64,000 bases of DNA from Amphibacillus cookii (GCF_016908375.1 NZ_JAFBDS010000001.1:310001-374000); one strand, 5' to 3'; positions 17,692 through 27,095 are shown, counted from the stretch's first letter. The notes: generated by a model from the letters alone, not told the origin. Program-made: numbers and translations.

Positions 17692-17737
17692 ATGTCAATG
17701 TAATATTTTGACATCCACTACAAAGGGGAAATATAGT
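17692..17737 (+). promoter_or_regulatory. promoter of the leg operon with overlapping inverted repeat
   Basis: TTGACA (17708-17713), 18 bases, TATAGT (17732-17737). The -35 is one arm of an inverted repeat ATGTCAA-N9-TTGACAT (17692-17714), a possible operator. Confidence 0.55.
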
Positions 17738-17753
17738 AAGGGTGAATTAATAA

Positions 17754-18734
17754 ATGAAAAAAATCTTAGTTACCGGTGCCGATGGTTTTATAGGAAGTCA
17801 TTTAACCGAAGCGTTAGTAAAAAAAGGATATAAAGTAAAAGCATTTGCTTATTACAACTCCTTTAATAGTTGGGGGTGGCTAGATACATTACCAAAAGAA
17901 ATCATAAAAGATGTTGAGGTATTTACTGGAGATATCAGAGATCCAAATGGTGTGAAAGAAGCCATGAAAGGGATGGATGAAGTTTATCATTTAGCCGCCC
18001 TTATTGCCATCCCTTTTAGCTATCATTCGCCAGATACGTATGTTGATACCAACATCAAAGGAACTTTAAATGTATTACAAGCAGGGCGCGAATTAGAAAC
18101 CTCGCGTTTATTAATAACTTCCACATCTGAAGTTTATGGGACAGCACAGTATGTGCCGATTGATGAAAATCACCCTTACCAAGGCCAATCCCCCTATTCA
18201 GCGACAAAAATAGGAGCCGACCGTTTGGCTGAATCTTTTTATCGGAGCTTTGATCTGCCAATTAGTATTGTTCGTCCCTTTAATACTTACGGTCCTCGTC
18301 AATCAGCCCGAGCTGTTATTCCAACCATTATTACGCAACTTCTAGCCGGACGAGAAGAGATTCAACTCGGATCACTAACACCAACGCGTGATTTTAATTT
18401 TGTGAAAGATACAGTCAATGGGTTTATAGAAATAGCTGAGTCTGATAAAACCATTGGTGAAGAAATTAATATTGCGACTCAAGATGAAATTTCAATTGGA
18501 CAACTTGCAGAAGAATTAATTCGACAAATTAACCCTAAGGCACAAATTACATGTGATGAGCAACGTCTTCGTCCTGAAAATAGTGAAGTGAATCGTTTGT
18601 TAGGTTCTAATGAAAAAATCATGCGTTTAACCAATTGGAAACCCGATTACTCTTTCGAACAAGGATTGGCAGAAACGATTGAGTTTTTCCGAAACCATCT
18701 AGATCAATACAAATCCGATATTTATAACATTTAG
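17754..18734 (+). CDS. legB: LegB-type UDP-GlcNAc (or GDP-GlcNAc) 4,6-dehydratase
   Basis: 326-residue short-chain dehydrogenase/reductase of the extended type. NAD site GADGFIGSHL (about residues 8-17), catalytic Ser-Thr in TSTSEVYG, Tyr-Lys in YSATKIGADRLAE, and RPFNTYGPRQSARAVIPT. It forms the 4-keto-6-deoxy sugar, first committed step to legionaminic acid. First gene of a seven-gene operon (legB-legC-ptmE-legH-legI-legG-legF) with short gaps or overlaps. Confidence 0.88.
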   Translation: MKKILVTGADGFIGSHLTEALVKKGYKVKAFAYYNSFNSWGWLDTLPKEIIKDVEVFTGDIRDPNGVKEAMKGMDEVYHLAALIAIPFSYHSPDTYVDTNIKGTLNVLQAGRELETSRLLITSTSEVYGTAQYVPIDENHPYQGQSPYSATKIGADRLAESFYRSFDLPISIVRPFNTYGPRQSARAVIPTIITQLLAGREEIQLGSLTPTRDFNFVKDTVNGFIEIAESDKTIGEEINIATQDEISIGQLAEELIRQINPKAQITCDEQRLRPENSEVNRLLGSNEKIMRLTNWKPDYSFEQGLAETIEFFRNHLDQYKSDIYNI

Positions 18735-18744
18735 GAGGGCTGTT

Positions 18745-19935
18745 ATGCGTAAACCTTTTATTCCGCTCTCTGTACCCAGTTTGCAGGGGAATGAGTTGAA
18801 GTATGTTACAGAAGCTATTGAAACAGAATGGGTGTCAACTGCGGGTCCTTACATTCAACAGTTTGAGGAGAAGGTATCTGGATATGTGAAGGCGAAAGGT
18901 GCCGTTGCTGTCCAAAACGGCACGGCAGGATTACATACTGCGCTTCAGTTATTAGGTGTAAGTAGTGCTGATGAAGTCATTGTTCCGACGTTAACTTTTA
19001 TTGCGGCTGTTAACCCAATAAAATATTGCGGTGCAGATCCTATATTTATGGATTGTGATGATTCGCTTGGACTCGATCCTCATAAGCTGCAAGCTTATTT
19101 TGAAAAGGAATGTGTGTTTCAAGATGGTGTTTTGAGAAATAAATCAACAGACAAGACCATAAAAGCAATTGTTGTTGTTCATGTATTTGGTAACCTTGCA
19201 GATATGGAAGGTATTATGAAAATTGCGGAGCGCTACCAGTTACCTGTCATTGAAGATGCCACAGAAGCGTTGGGCAGTTATTACACCAGTGGTCGCTACG
19301 CCCAACAGTATGCGGGGACAATTGGGACACTAGGTGTTTATTCCTTCAATGGTAATAAAATTATCACAACGGGTGGAGGGGGGATGATCGTTTCAAACAA
19401 CATCAAGTTAATCGACCGCGCACGTTATTTAACGACACAAGCAAAGCGTGACTCACTCTATTATATTCATGATGACATTGGCTTTAATTATCGGATGACC
19501 AATATACAGGCAGCTTTAGGGATAGCACAGTTAGAGCAACTGGAAACGTTTATTGAAACAAAAAAACAAAACTATTTCCAATACAAAAAAGAACTAGCAG
19601 AAGTAAATGGCCTTAACCTTTTATCCTTCCGAAAAGATACACGTCCAAACTATTGGTTTTATGCAATAGAGGTAGATAAAAGTTTTGGACATTCACGTCA
19701 TAAATTGATTGAACTTTTAGGGAATCATCATATTCAAGCGCGTCCAATATGGGATTTGATACACCAACAAATCCCATACAAAAAAAACTGTGCTTATACA
19801 ATTGAAACAGCCCCTAAATATTTAGAATCTGTGATTAATTTACCGTGTAGCTCAAATCTAGCCAAAAATGATGTGAGTTTTATTGTAGCTACCTTAAAAA
19901 GGCTTAGTGCAGGCATTGAGGAGGACAAATCATGA
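18745..19935 (+). CDS. legC: LegC-type PLP aminotransferase
   Basis: 396-residue DegT/DnrJ/EryC1/StrS aminotransferase that aminates the 4-keto sugar made by LegB. PLP signatures: NGTAGLHTALQLLG, VIEDATEALGS (Asp that contacts the pyridine nitrogen), and SFNGNKIITTGGGGM (Schiff-base lysine in GNK). The stop overlaps the next gene by 4 bp. Confidence 0.9.
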   Translation: MRKPFIPLSVPSLQGNELKYVTEAIETEWVSTAGPYIQQFEEKVSGYVKAKGAVAVQNGTAGLHTALQLLGVSSADEVIVPTLTFIAAVNPIKYCGADPIFMDCDDSLGLDPHKLQAYFEKECVFQDGVLRNKSTDKTIKAIVVVHVFGNLADMEGIMKIAERYQLPVIEDATEALGSYYTSGRYAQQYAGTIGTLGVYSFNGNKIITTGGGGMIVSNNIKLIDRARYLTTQAKRDSLYYIHDDIGFNYRMTNIQAALGIAQLEQLETFIETKKQNYFQYKKELAEVNGLNLLSFRKDTRPNYWFYAIEVDKSFGHSRHKLIELLGNHHIQARPIWDLIHQQIPYKKNCAYTIETAPKYLESVINLPCSSNLAKNDVSFIVATLKRLSAGIEEDKS

Positions 19936-20978
19936 ATGTGAGAGATTTTTTAATTAGTGAAAACTCAACTATGCTTGAAGCAATGGCAGTATTGGATCAA
20001 GTAGCAAAAAAAGTATTATTCATAGAACGGAATAATAAGCTTGTTGCAGCCATTACAGATGGAGATATTCGGCGATGGATTCTCAAAAAAGGAAACCTTG
20101 ATGCACAAGTGAAGGAAATTGCTAATTATAATCCAAAATATATTTATGAAAAAGATCGTTCTACTGCTCGACAACAGATGAAAGCATTATCGATTGAAGC
20201 CTTACCCGTGCTGTCTGAAGAGGGGAAACTTACTTCTGTTGTTTTATGGAATGATGAAGTGAAAAACAGGACAAAATTCGATCTTCCTGTTGTGATGATG
20301 GCTGGTGGGTTTGGAACACGGCTTTATCCATACACGCGGATTTTACCAAAGCCTTTAATTCCGATTGGAGATATCCCGATTGCTGAGCATATCATTAATC
20401 GATTTCACGAAGTTGGTAGTTCTGAATTTCATTTGATTGTGAATCATAAAAAAAATATGATTAAAGCTTATTTTAATGAAATTGATCGTCAGTATAACGT
20501 ATTTTATGCAGATGAAGAGGTCCCACTTGGAACAGGTGGTGGGTTGAGTCTGCTTAAGGATAAAATAAATTCAACGTTCGTATTAACCAATTGTGATATT
20601 TTAATTGAAGAAGATTATGATAAAATATACCAATATCATAAAAAACATAAGAACCTTGTGACTATGGTTTGTTCATTAAAAAACGTTAAAATCCCATATG
20701 GCGTCATTGAAATCGGTGAGCAGGGGAACATTGAAGCGATGAAGGAAAAACCAGAATTTTCTTTCTTCACTAATACAGGCATGTATATTGTTGAACCGGA
20801 AGTTATTGAAGAGTTAGAGGATAATCAGTCGATTGGGTTCCCTGATATTATTGAAAAACACCAAAAGGCAGGAGAAAAGATTGGTGTGTTTCCTATTAGT
20901 GAAGAAGCATGGTTAGATATGGGGCAAATAGACGAGATGGAAAAAATGCGGAAGAGGTTAGAGAGAGATGACGCGTAA
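19932..20978 (+). CDS. ptmE: CBS-domain sugar-1-phosphate nucleotidyltransferase (PtmE-like)
   Basis: 348 residues: two CBS motifs (about 1-115) fused to a nucleotidyltransferase with MAGGFGTRLYPYTRILPKPLIPIGDIP (about 120-145) and LTNCDILI. This architecture matches Campylobacter PtmE, which makes GDP-glucosamine for the GDP-linked legionaminic acid route. So the precursor here is probably GDP-GlcNAc rather than UDP-GlcNAc (inference). It overlaps both neighbours. Confidence 0.82.
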   Translation: MNVRDFLISENSTMLEAMAVLDQVAKKVLFIERNNKLVAAITDGDIRRWILKKGNLDAQVKEIANYNPKYIYEKDRSTARQQMKALSIEALPVLSEEGKLTSVVLWNDEVKNRTKFDLPVVMMAGGFGTRLYPYTRILPKPLIPIGDIPIAEHIINRFHEVGSSEFHLIVNHKKNMIKAYFNEIDRQYNVFYADEEVPLGTGGGLSLLKDKINSTFVLTNCDILIEEDYDKIYQYHKKHKNLVTMVCSLKNVKIPYGVIEIGEQGNIEAMKEKPEFSFFTNTGMYIVEPEVIEELEDNQSIGFPDIIEKHQKAGEKIGVFPISEEAWLDMGQIDEMEKMRKRLERDDA

Positions 20979-21612
20979 TTTATTGCTCATTGGTGGTGGA
21001 GGCCATTGTAAGTCGGTTTTAAATAGTCTCTATGAGAATAAAGAATTTGACGAAATAGCTATTATTGATCGCCAAGAGAAAGTTGGTAGCTTTATTTTAG
21101 GGACACCAATTATCGGTACAGACGAAGATTTACCGAAATTGTTTAGCGAGGGATATAAAGAGGCCTTTGTTACGATAGGAAGCGTCGGTAATCCTTCATT
21201 ACGGGTGCGATTAACAAAAGAATTAAAAGTAATTGGGTTTAGCTTACCTAACATTGTAGATGAAACCGCCACGGTAAGTACTTATAGTGAGTTATCTGAC
21301 GGGATATATGTTGGAAAGCAAGCTGTAATTAATGCGGATGTTAAAGTTGGAGAAGGCACCATTATCAATAGTTGTGCGTTAGTAGAACATGAGTGTATGA
21401 TTGGTGATTTCGTTCATCTTGCTCCCCGTAGTGTGTTATGTGGGGGAGTAGAGGTCCGAGATCGAACACATATCGGAGCAAATAGTGTCATCCGACAACA
21501 AGTAACCATCGGAACAGATGTCATGATCGGTATGGGAAGTGTTGTATTACGCCATATGAAAGCCGGCGTAATCGCGTATGGTAATCCGTGTAAGGAGGTA
21601 TCATCGAAATGA
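20968..21612 (+). CDS. legH: LegH/NeuD-type sugar O/N-acetyltransferase
   Basis: 214 residues. N-terminal PglD-like nucleotide-sugar part (LLLIGGGGHCKSVLNSL) and a left-handed beta-helix of hexapeptide repeats from about residue 95 (ADVKVGEGTIINSCALVEHE, HLAPRSVLCGGVEV), ending with YGNPCKEV. The His in the VEHEC region is the expected general base. Acetylates the 4-amino group in legionaminate synthesis by analogy to LegH/PglD. Overlaps ptmE by 11 bp and legI by 4 bp. Confidence 0.83.
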   Translation: MTRNLLLIGGGGHCKSVLNSLYENKEFDEIAIIDRQEKVGSFILGTPIIGTDEDLPKLFSEGYKEAFVTIGSVGNPSLRVRLTKELKVIGFSLPNIVDETATVSTYSELSDGIYVGKQAVINADVKVGEGTIINSCALVEHECMIGDFVHLAPRSVLCGGVEVRDRTHIGANSVIRQQVTIGTDVMIGMGSVVLRHMKAGVIAYGNPCKEVSSK

Positions 21613-22601
21613 GTGTCTATATTATTGCCGAAGCTGGTGTTAATCACAACGGTGATCTTGAAATAGCAAAAGAATTAGTAGACAAAGCAAAAGAAGCTGG
21701 TGTCGACTGTATTAAATTTCAAACGTTTGTTTCTAAAAAATTAGCTTCAAAGAAAGCCCAAACAGCAACATATCAGTCGAAGCAGGGACAAGTAGAAAGC
21801 CAATTAGATATGTTGAAAAGGCTTGAATTATCTTTTGAGGCATTTGTTGAGTTACACAACTATTGTATGGAACGGGGAATTGAATTTCTTTCTACTGGCT
21901 TTGATTTTGATAGTATCAACTTTTTAGATCAGCTGGGCATGAGTAGATGGAAAATTCCTTCTGGTGAAATAACGAACTTACCTTATTTAGTGAAAATTGC
22001 AACGTTGAACAAACCGATTATCCTATCGACAGGAATGGCGACCATGGACGATGTGACAGCTGCCGTTGGTGTTTTAAAAACACATGGTGTGGAAGACCTC
22101 ACGATCTTGCACTGTACCACAGAATATCCAACTCCATACGGAGAAGTCAATTTACGTGCAATGGAGACGCTCCGTAATCAATTTAAAGTCCCTGTTGGGT
22201 ATTCTGATCATACGATGGGAATCGAAGTTCCTGTTGCCGCAGTAGCGATGGGAGCAAAGGTGATTGAAAAGCATTTTACGTTGGATCGTACTATGGAAGG
22301 ACCAGATCACCAAGCAAGCCTAGAACCCAATGAATTAGCTAAAATGGTTCAGTCGATTCGTCACATTGAGACGGCTTTAGGTGATGGCGTAAAAGAGCCA
22401 AGTCCATCAGAACAGAAAAATATGACTGTTGCAAGAAAGAGTATTGTTGCTAAAAAAAACATTCAAGCTGGAGAAGTATTTAGTGATGAGAACCTTACGG
22501 TCAAACGACCGGGCCATGGTATCAGTCCGATGAAATGGTTTGATATCCTTGGAACCAAGGCTACACGTGATTTCTTAGAAGATGAGTTGATTGAACAATG
22601 A
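21609..22601 (+). CDS. legI: LegI/NeuB-type legionaminic acid synthase
   Basis: 330 residues. Condenses the 6-deoxy-diacetamido hexose with phosphoenolpyruvate. NeuB barrel: EAGVNHNGDLEIAKELVDKA, CIKFQTF, WKIPSGEITNLPYL, LHCTTEYPTP, GYSDHTMG, EKHFTLDRTMEGPDHQASL. A C-terminal SAF (antifreeze-like) domain begins near 270 with RKSIVAKKNIQAGEVF. Length is standard. It is the key enzyme that identifies the locus as a nonulosonic acid pathway. Confidence 0.92.
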   Translation: MSVYIIAEAGVNHNGDLEIAKELVDKAKEAGVDCIKFQTFVSKKLASKKAQTATYQSKQGQVESQLDMLKRLELSFEAFVELHNYCMERGIEFLSTGFDFDSINFLDQLGMSRWKIPSGEITNLPYLVKIATLNKPIILSTGMATMDDVTAAVGVLKTHGVEDLTILHCTTEYPTPYGEVNLRAMETLRNQFKVPVGYSDHTMGIEVPVAAVAMGAKVIEKHFTLDRTMEGPDHQASLEPNELAKMVQSIRHIETALGDGVKEPSPSEQKNMTVARKSIVAKKNIQAGEVFSDENLTVKRPGHGISPMKWFDILGTKATRDFLEDELIEQ

Positions 22602-23764
22602 AACGGATATGTATATTAACGGCAACTCGTGCTGAGTATGGCTTATTAAAGCCGCTACTTGATCGATTGACAAATGAACAGAGTATAGATTTAAAAATTG
22701 TGGCTACAGGCGCTCACCTTTCGCCAGAGTTCGGATTAACCTATCGCGATATTGAAAGTGATGGTTTCTGCATAGATAAAAAAATAGAAATCTTAGTAAG
22801 TGCCGATTCACCAGCATCGATTTCAAAATCCATGGGACTTGCGATGATGGGTTTTGCAGATTATTTTTCAGAAAATAAACCTGATCTTCTAGTTGTGTTA
22901 GGGGATCGTTATGAAACCTTAGCCGTGGCAATAGTCGCAATGAACGAACGTATCCCCATCGCACACCTTTACGGAGGAGAAACGACAGAGGGAGCAATCG
23001 ATGAGTCGATTCGCCATGCGATTACGAAGTTAAGCTATTTACATTTTACAAGCACATCAGCTTATCGGGACCGTGTGATTCAATTAGGTGAAGACCCAAC
23101 CAGAGTATATACGGTTGGTGGTTTAGGGGTAGAGAATATCTTGCAGTACGATCTTATGTCAAAAGAAGAGTTAGTCAACGCGATCAACTTTAATTTAAAT
23201 CGTCCGTATGCTATGGTTACCTTTCATCCGGTCACCTTAGAAGATAATCGAGTAGAAGAGCAATGTCAAGCTTTACTGAATGCGATTGCCTCTTATCCAA
23301 AGATGCAATTTGTTTTCACAAAAGCCAATGCAGATGCTCATGGGCGGATTATTAATGCCATGATCGATAAATACGTGGAAGAGCATCATCATGCGGTAGC
23401 CTTCACCTCACTTGGGTTAAGAAGATATTTAAGTGGCTTACGTTATGCAACATGTGTAATCGGAAACTCCTCTAGTGGTTTATTAGAAGCGCCTAGTTTT
23501 GGCATTCCAACGATCAATATAGGGGACCGTCAAAGAGGAAGATTGGAAGCAAGTAGTGTTATTACCTGTCACCCCAGTGAGTTAGAGATAAAAAAAGCCA
23601 TTGAAATAGCGCTCAGTCCCGAATTTAGGCAAAAGGCAAAAGAAACGATTAATCCTTATGGTGATGGAAATACATCGGAAAAGATTGTAACAAAAATAAA
23701 CGATTTTCTAAAAAATGATAAAATAGAATTGAAGAAAACATTTTATGATTGTGGAGGGAAATAA
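22598..23764 (+). CDS. legG: LegG/NeuC-type hydrolysing 2-epimerase
   Basis: 388-residue GT-B-fold enzyme that removes the nucleotide and inverts C2 to give the mannose-configured substrate of LegI. Motifs: TATRAEYGLLKPLL, GDRYETLAVAIVAMNERIPIAHL, GGETTEGAIDESIRHAITKL, TFHPVT and GNSSSGLLEAPSFGIPTINIG. Overlaps legI by 4 bp. The reading frame ends two bases before legF. Confidence 0.92.
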   Translation: MKRICILTATRAEYGLLKPLLDRLTNEQSIDLKIVATGAHLSPEFGLTYRDIESDGFCIDKKIEILVSADSPASISKSMGLAMMGFADYFSENKPDLLVVLGDRYETLAVAIVAMNERIPIAHLYGGETTEGAIDESIRHAITKLSYLHFTSTSAYRDRVIQLGEDPTRVYTVGGLGVENILQYDLMSKEELVNAINFNLNRPYAMVTFHPVTLEDNRVEEQCQALLNAIASYPKMQFVFTKANADAHGRIINAMIDKYVEEHHHAVAFTSLGLRRYLSGLRYATCVIGNSSSGLLEAPSFGIPTINIGDRQRGRLEASSVITCHPSELEIKKAIEIALSPEFRQKAKETINPYGDGNTSEKIVTKINDFLKNDKIELKKTFYDCGGK

Positions 23765-23765
23765 C

Positions 23766-24470
23766 ATGAAAGCTTTAGCGGTTATTCCAGCAAGAAGTGG
23801 CTCGAAAGGTTTGGTTAATAAAAATATTCGCTTATTGAATGGAAAACCCCTCCTTGCTTATACGATCGAAGCAGCTATTCATTCCAGAAAATTTAGTAAA
23901 GTGATCGTATCGACGGACTCGTCAGAATATGCAGGCATCGCTAGACAATATGGAGCAAAAGTGCCTTTTTTACGAGCCGAGCATTTAGCAACCGATACCG
24001 CGTCTTCTTGGGACGTTGTCAGAGAAGTTTTAACTTATTATCTAAATAAAGGAGAAAATTTTAATCTAGTTGGACTACTGCAGCCCACTTCTCCTTTACG
24101 CACCTCTGATGATATCATTAGTGCATTTGATTTGTTTGATAAAAAGAAGGCAAGGTCTGTGGTATCCGTTTGCGAAGTAGATCATTCTCCCGTACTATCA
24201 AATGTTTTGCCTGATAGTCTATCAATGGAAACTTTTATTTCAAAGGCACACACTGATTTAAGAAGGCAGGAATTAGAAGTGTATTATCGGTTGAATGGAG
24301 CTATTTATCTTACGTATGTCCAAGATGTTTTAGAGGGGAAAAGCTTATACAATCAGGATTCATATGCATATATTATGTCAAAGAAGCATTCTGTAGATAT
24401 TGATGAAGAGTTAGATTTTAAGGTTGCAGACATGTTAATGGATAAAGATAATAAGGTTTACTTTAATTAA
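23766..24470 (+). CDS. legF: LegF/NeuA-type CMP-legionaminic acid synthetase
   Basis: 234 residues. Activates the nonulosonic acid with CTP for Maf. P-loop-like ARSGSKGLVNKNIRLLNGKPLL at the N-terminus, VSTDSSEYAGIARQYGA, LLQPTSPLRTSDDI and the C-terminal SVDIDEELDFKVAD typical of NeuA. The ATG at 23766 follows GGAGGG; the frame is open from 23745. Last gene of the leg operon; no clear terminator follows. Confidence 0.92.
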   Translation: MKALAVIPARSGSKGLVNKNIRLLNGKPLLAYTIEAAIHSRKFSKVIVSTDSSEYAGIARQYGAKVPFLRAEHLATDTASSWDVVREVLTYYLNKGENFNLVGLLQPTSPLRTSDDIISAFDLFDKKKARSVVSVCEVDHSPVLSNVLPDSLSMETFISKAHTDLRRQELEVYYRLNGAIYLTYVQDVLEGKSLYNQDSYAYIMSKKHSVDIDEELDFKVADMLMDKDNKVYFN

Positions 24471-24919
24471 AAATATTCTTGAAGATAAAGATAATCTACA
24501 TCTTAGGTTATGTTATCTAATTCAAGTATAATCTGATTCCAAATTATTCAATTTAAAAGCAAACAAATATTTAGAACAATTTATCAAAAAATGATGTAAA
24601 AATATTGAAAATTTAAAGTGCCAAGGAACTAGATCTAAACACTGGGAATTAGTAAAGAAAAATTAAACTATAGTAGTTATCATGATATGTATAAGTTGAT
24701 TGCAATGCAATACTATGAGAAAACGGAAATGAATTTAAATTAAATAACATTTTGTGAGTAAGCCCTTTCTTTTTTATCCGTTTTCTTCTCAAATTTGGAC
24801 ATATTGATGAAAGCGAGCACTTTACACTTCAATGTTTAATTTAAGTAATCAACAATTTTGTCAGATCGTTCAAAATATAAATTAGTAAGGATGTAGCAAA
24901 TGTTACACGCTCGTAGTAC
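24471..24919 (+). other. AT-rich stretch with possible gene remnants
   Basis: 449 bp without a supported gene. Two short protein-like stretches in different frames (ending SKHWELVKKN near 24663 and LIAMQYYEKTEMNLN near 24742) suggest a decayed coding sequence, but I do not recognise it. Confidence 0.3.
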
Positions 24920-25261
24920 TTGAAAAAAATTATTAAAGATAAAAGAGTAGACGTATTGATTAATCCTACTTCAGATTATGCAATTCAGGTGAGGGCTAAA
25001 AAATATACTATATTTGTTGATGATACCAAAACAGACGATTTAGATCAATTTCCTATGGGGTTATTTGCTAATGATTATAAATTTGATATGAGTTCCTTCT
25101 CAACTGATCTTCTTTTTAGTATTTTAAAAGAAAAGAAGCCCCTTGTTGTCTATATAGATAGAGATGAGAACAAAGAAACCGGCATCAAGAACCAAGAGGC
25201 TCAGAGTAGCGATCAAGGAAAAATTAAAATGATCGAGATCAAGAAAATGGAGCTATCATAA
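24920..25261 (+). CDS. hypothetical protein, possibly 5'-truncated
   Basis: 113 residues from a TTG with no convincing ribosome site. A better site (AAGGATG, 24888) and ATG (24900) lie upstream in another frame that stops at once, so the true start may be lost. Content: IIKDKRVDVLINPTSDYAIQV and LVVYIDRDENKETG, mixed alpha/beta, soluble. Not recognised. It ends next to the following SIR2-like frame (TAA then ATG), so they were probably one operon. Confidence 0.5.
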   Translation: MKKIIKDKRVDVLINPTSDYAIQVRAKKYTIFVDDTKTDDLDQFPMGLFANDYKFDMSSFSTDLLFSILKEKKPLVVYIDRDENKETGIKNQEAQSSDQGKIKMIEIKKMELS

Positions 25262-26450
25262 ATGGAAAGGTATACGCCTTATTGGCCTGAAAATTTATTC
25301 ATTATAGGAGCTGATGCATCAATAAATTTAAAGATAAAATCAACTTATCAAATCGCTAAAGCTATTAGTAGACTTGGTGAAACAAGCGGAAGTGATCAAT
25401 CTTTAAAACAAGTATTTTCTGACACAAGTGATCAAGTGATCGAAGCCATCCATCAATTTATTAAAATACTAAAAGGGGAAACTCCTGATCAGTCTGATTA
25501 TTCTCCGAAAAGAATAAATGAGTTAAGAGTCATTTATGATTGGGATGCGCTTATGCAAATTTTAACGAGATGCCCTAAAGATAAACATCAAATTATACAT
25601 ATAGAAGATGCCTACAATCTGATTGATATGCACTTGCAAACTGGACATGGATTCTCAGGGAATAAAGAGAATCCGATACGACCTGAGCGGATGATCGCTG
25701 CTAGAAATCTATTGAATTTGTTGACGGTTTTATTCCATTCAACATCATATCAGAACATGTTACGTGATCATAAAAATATACTTGATCAATATACTGAATT
25801 TACTGAAGTATTAGCTCTTTTAATGCAGCAAGAAGGCTTAATGAGGGCAAATGAACAAACGGCATTTGATGACAGAGCATTTTATTTATTCAGTTACAGT
25901 GTGTTATCCATGAATTGGGATCCCATTTTTTTATGGCTTATCTTTAATGCACATAAGAAAGTGAATCAAGCCCCTCCCTTATATTGGTGAGCCGAATTTA
26001 CCGATGAAGTTATTTCATGATATGGCTCATTTTATGGCGGTAAGACAAATTGAGGGAGATAGTCCATCGCCATGGTTCCCAATGAATGAAACTGCGGTGC
26101 AAAGGTTAAATGATCCTGATCATTCTACTGAAAGAAGAGTTAGAATTGGTGAATTTTATTTCCCGCATGGTTGTCATGGTTTTAGAGAATGCCCAACATG
26201 TGGTAAGCTAACTTTTTATTTAGGTAATGAATGGAATAGTGCTTCGGATAGTTTATTTCCACCACTACCAATTAAGCAACTAGCTTACCCAAATGCTGCA
26301 CGCTCAACAGAAGAGCAGGCTGCTTTTGACAAAGGCGTATTCGACACACACTGTGGACAACTAACAGAAGCGTATCATTCACCAATAATTATGCAGACTA
26401 ATTTCAAAGGTAGTCATCCTTCATTTATGAAAGAATTTCAACGGGTTTGA
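25262..26450 (+). pseudogene. SIR2-like protein gene, split by a frameshift
   Basis: Two frames, 25262-25990 (242 residues) and 26004-26450 (148 residues), read as one protein if a single base is gained or lost in the CCCCTCCC run near 25974. The second frame continues in phase upstream as LPYIGEPNLPMKLFHDMAHF. N-terminal FIIGADASINLK, later LSMNWDPIFLWL (like the TNYDP region of SIR2 folds) and a CPTCGKL zinc ribbon suggest a SIR2-family NAD-binding protein. The similarity is from motifs only and is tentative. The TGA at 25988 would truncate the protein if not a sequencing error. Confidence 0.45.
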
Positions 26451-26454
26451 TCAA

Positions 26455-26690
26455 ATCTGACTAAGAAAACTTGTTGTTAAAGCTTGCGAATGGAGCTTAT
26501 GATGATGATAAAGGTTGACAAGATGATCCAGGATGAAAATTCTCAGCTAACGAAATCTTGGATCGATATTTGCATCCGTACACAATTTAATAGAACAGCC
26601 TGTTAGGTGGTATCTATCAAAATCGGATATTATAAAATTCAAGCAAACGTTGGGCAGTCTTTTACGCTATCAATTTCGGATATAACGATT
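26455..26690 (+). pseudogene. degenerate flagellin fragment
   Basis: DNA-level match to the second flagellin gene around 30170-30395. ATCCGTACACAATTTAA (26576-26592) matches CCCGTACACAATTTAAC. CAAACGTTGGGCAGTCTTTT (26644-26663) matches CAAACGCTGGGCAGTCTTTT. The order and spacing of the intervening blocks are also kept. All frames are broken by stops and indels. It covers the end of the N-terminal conserved domain and part of the centre only. Confidence 0.75.
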
Positions 26691-26840
26691 AAATTTTCAC
26701 TAAAGGAAATATAAATTCGATAAGATCTGATTAAGGAATTTATATACACAAAAGTTGGTAAAAAAGATAATTCTAATATTGATAGGGAGACTTCATCAGT
26801 ATGAGAAATAATAAGAGGTCTCAAAAATTAGTTAATAGTT

Positions 26841-27067
26841 ATGGAAGCTGAAAACTATTATTATGTAAAAAGTTATGAGTTAAATAATTATGGTCATCCA
26901 TATATCCATAATTATTATAGTGAGAGTAACTTAAAACTATATTTTCTGAACCTGATAATGGTGTTAATGATGAGACTGGGCTTTTACTCTTTATTACTGG
27001 ATTTGGAGGGCATGCCAATTCCAACGTTTATAAGAAAATGAGAGCATTATTTACCGATAAGGTATAG
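26841..27067 (+). pseudogene. DUF2920-family gene remnant with frameshift
   Basis: A frame from 26841 (SYELNNYGHPYIHNYY..LKLYF) passes at about 26943, after one missing T in TATTTTCTG, into SEPDNGVNDETGLLLFITG and FGGHANSNVYKKMRALFTD, ending at TAG 27065-27067. This is the N-terminal signature I know from DUF2920 alpha/beta-hydrolase-like proteins, found in Campylobacter flagellar glycosylation islands. The rest of the gene (several hundred residues) is gone. A terminator follows 30 bp later. Confidence 0.6.
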
Positions 27068-27095
27068 CGTATATCAACACGTTAGACAATTTATG

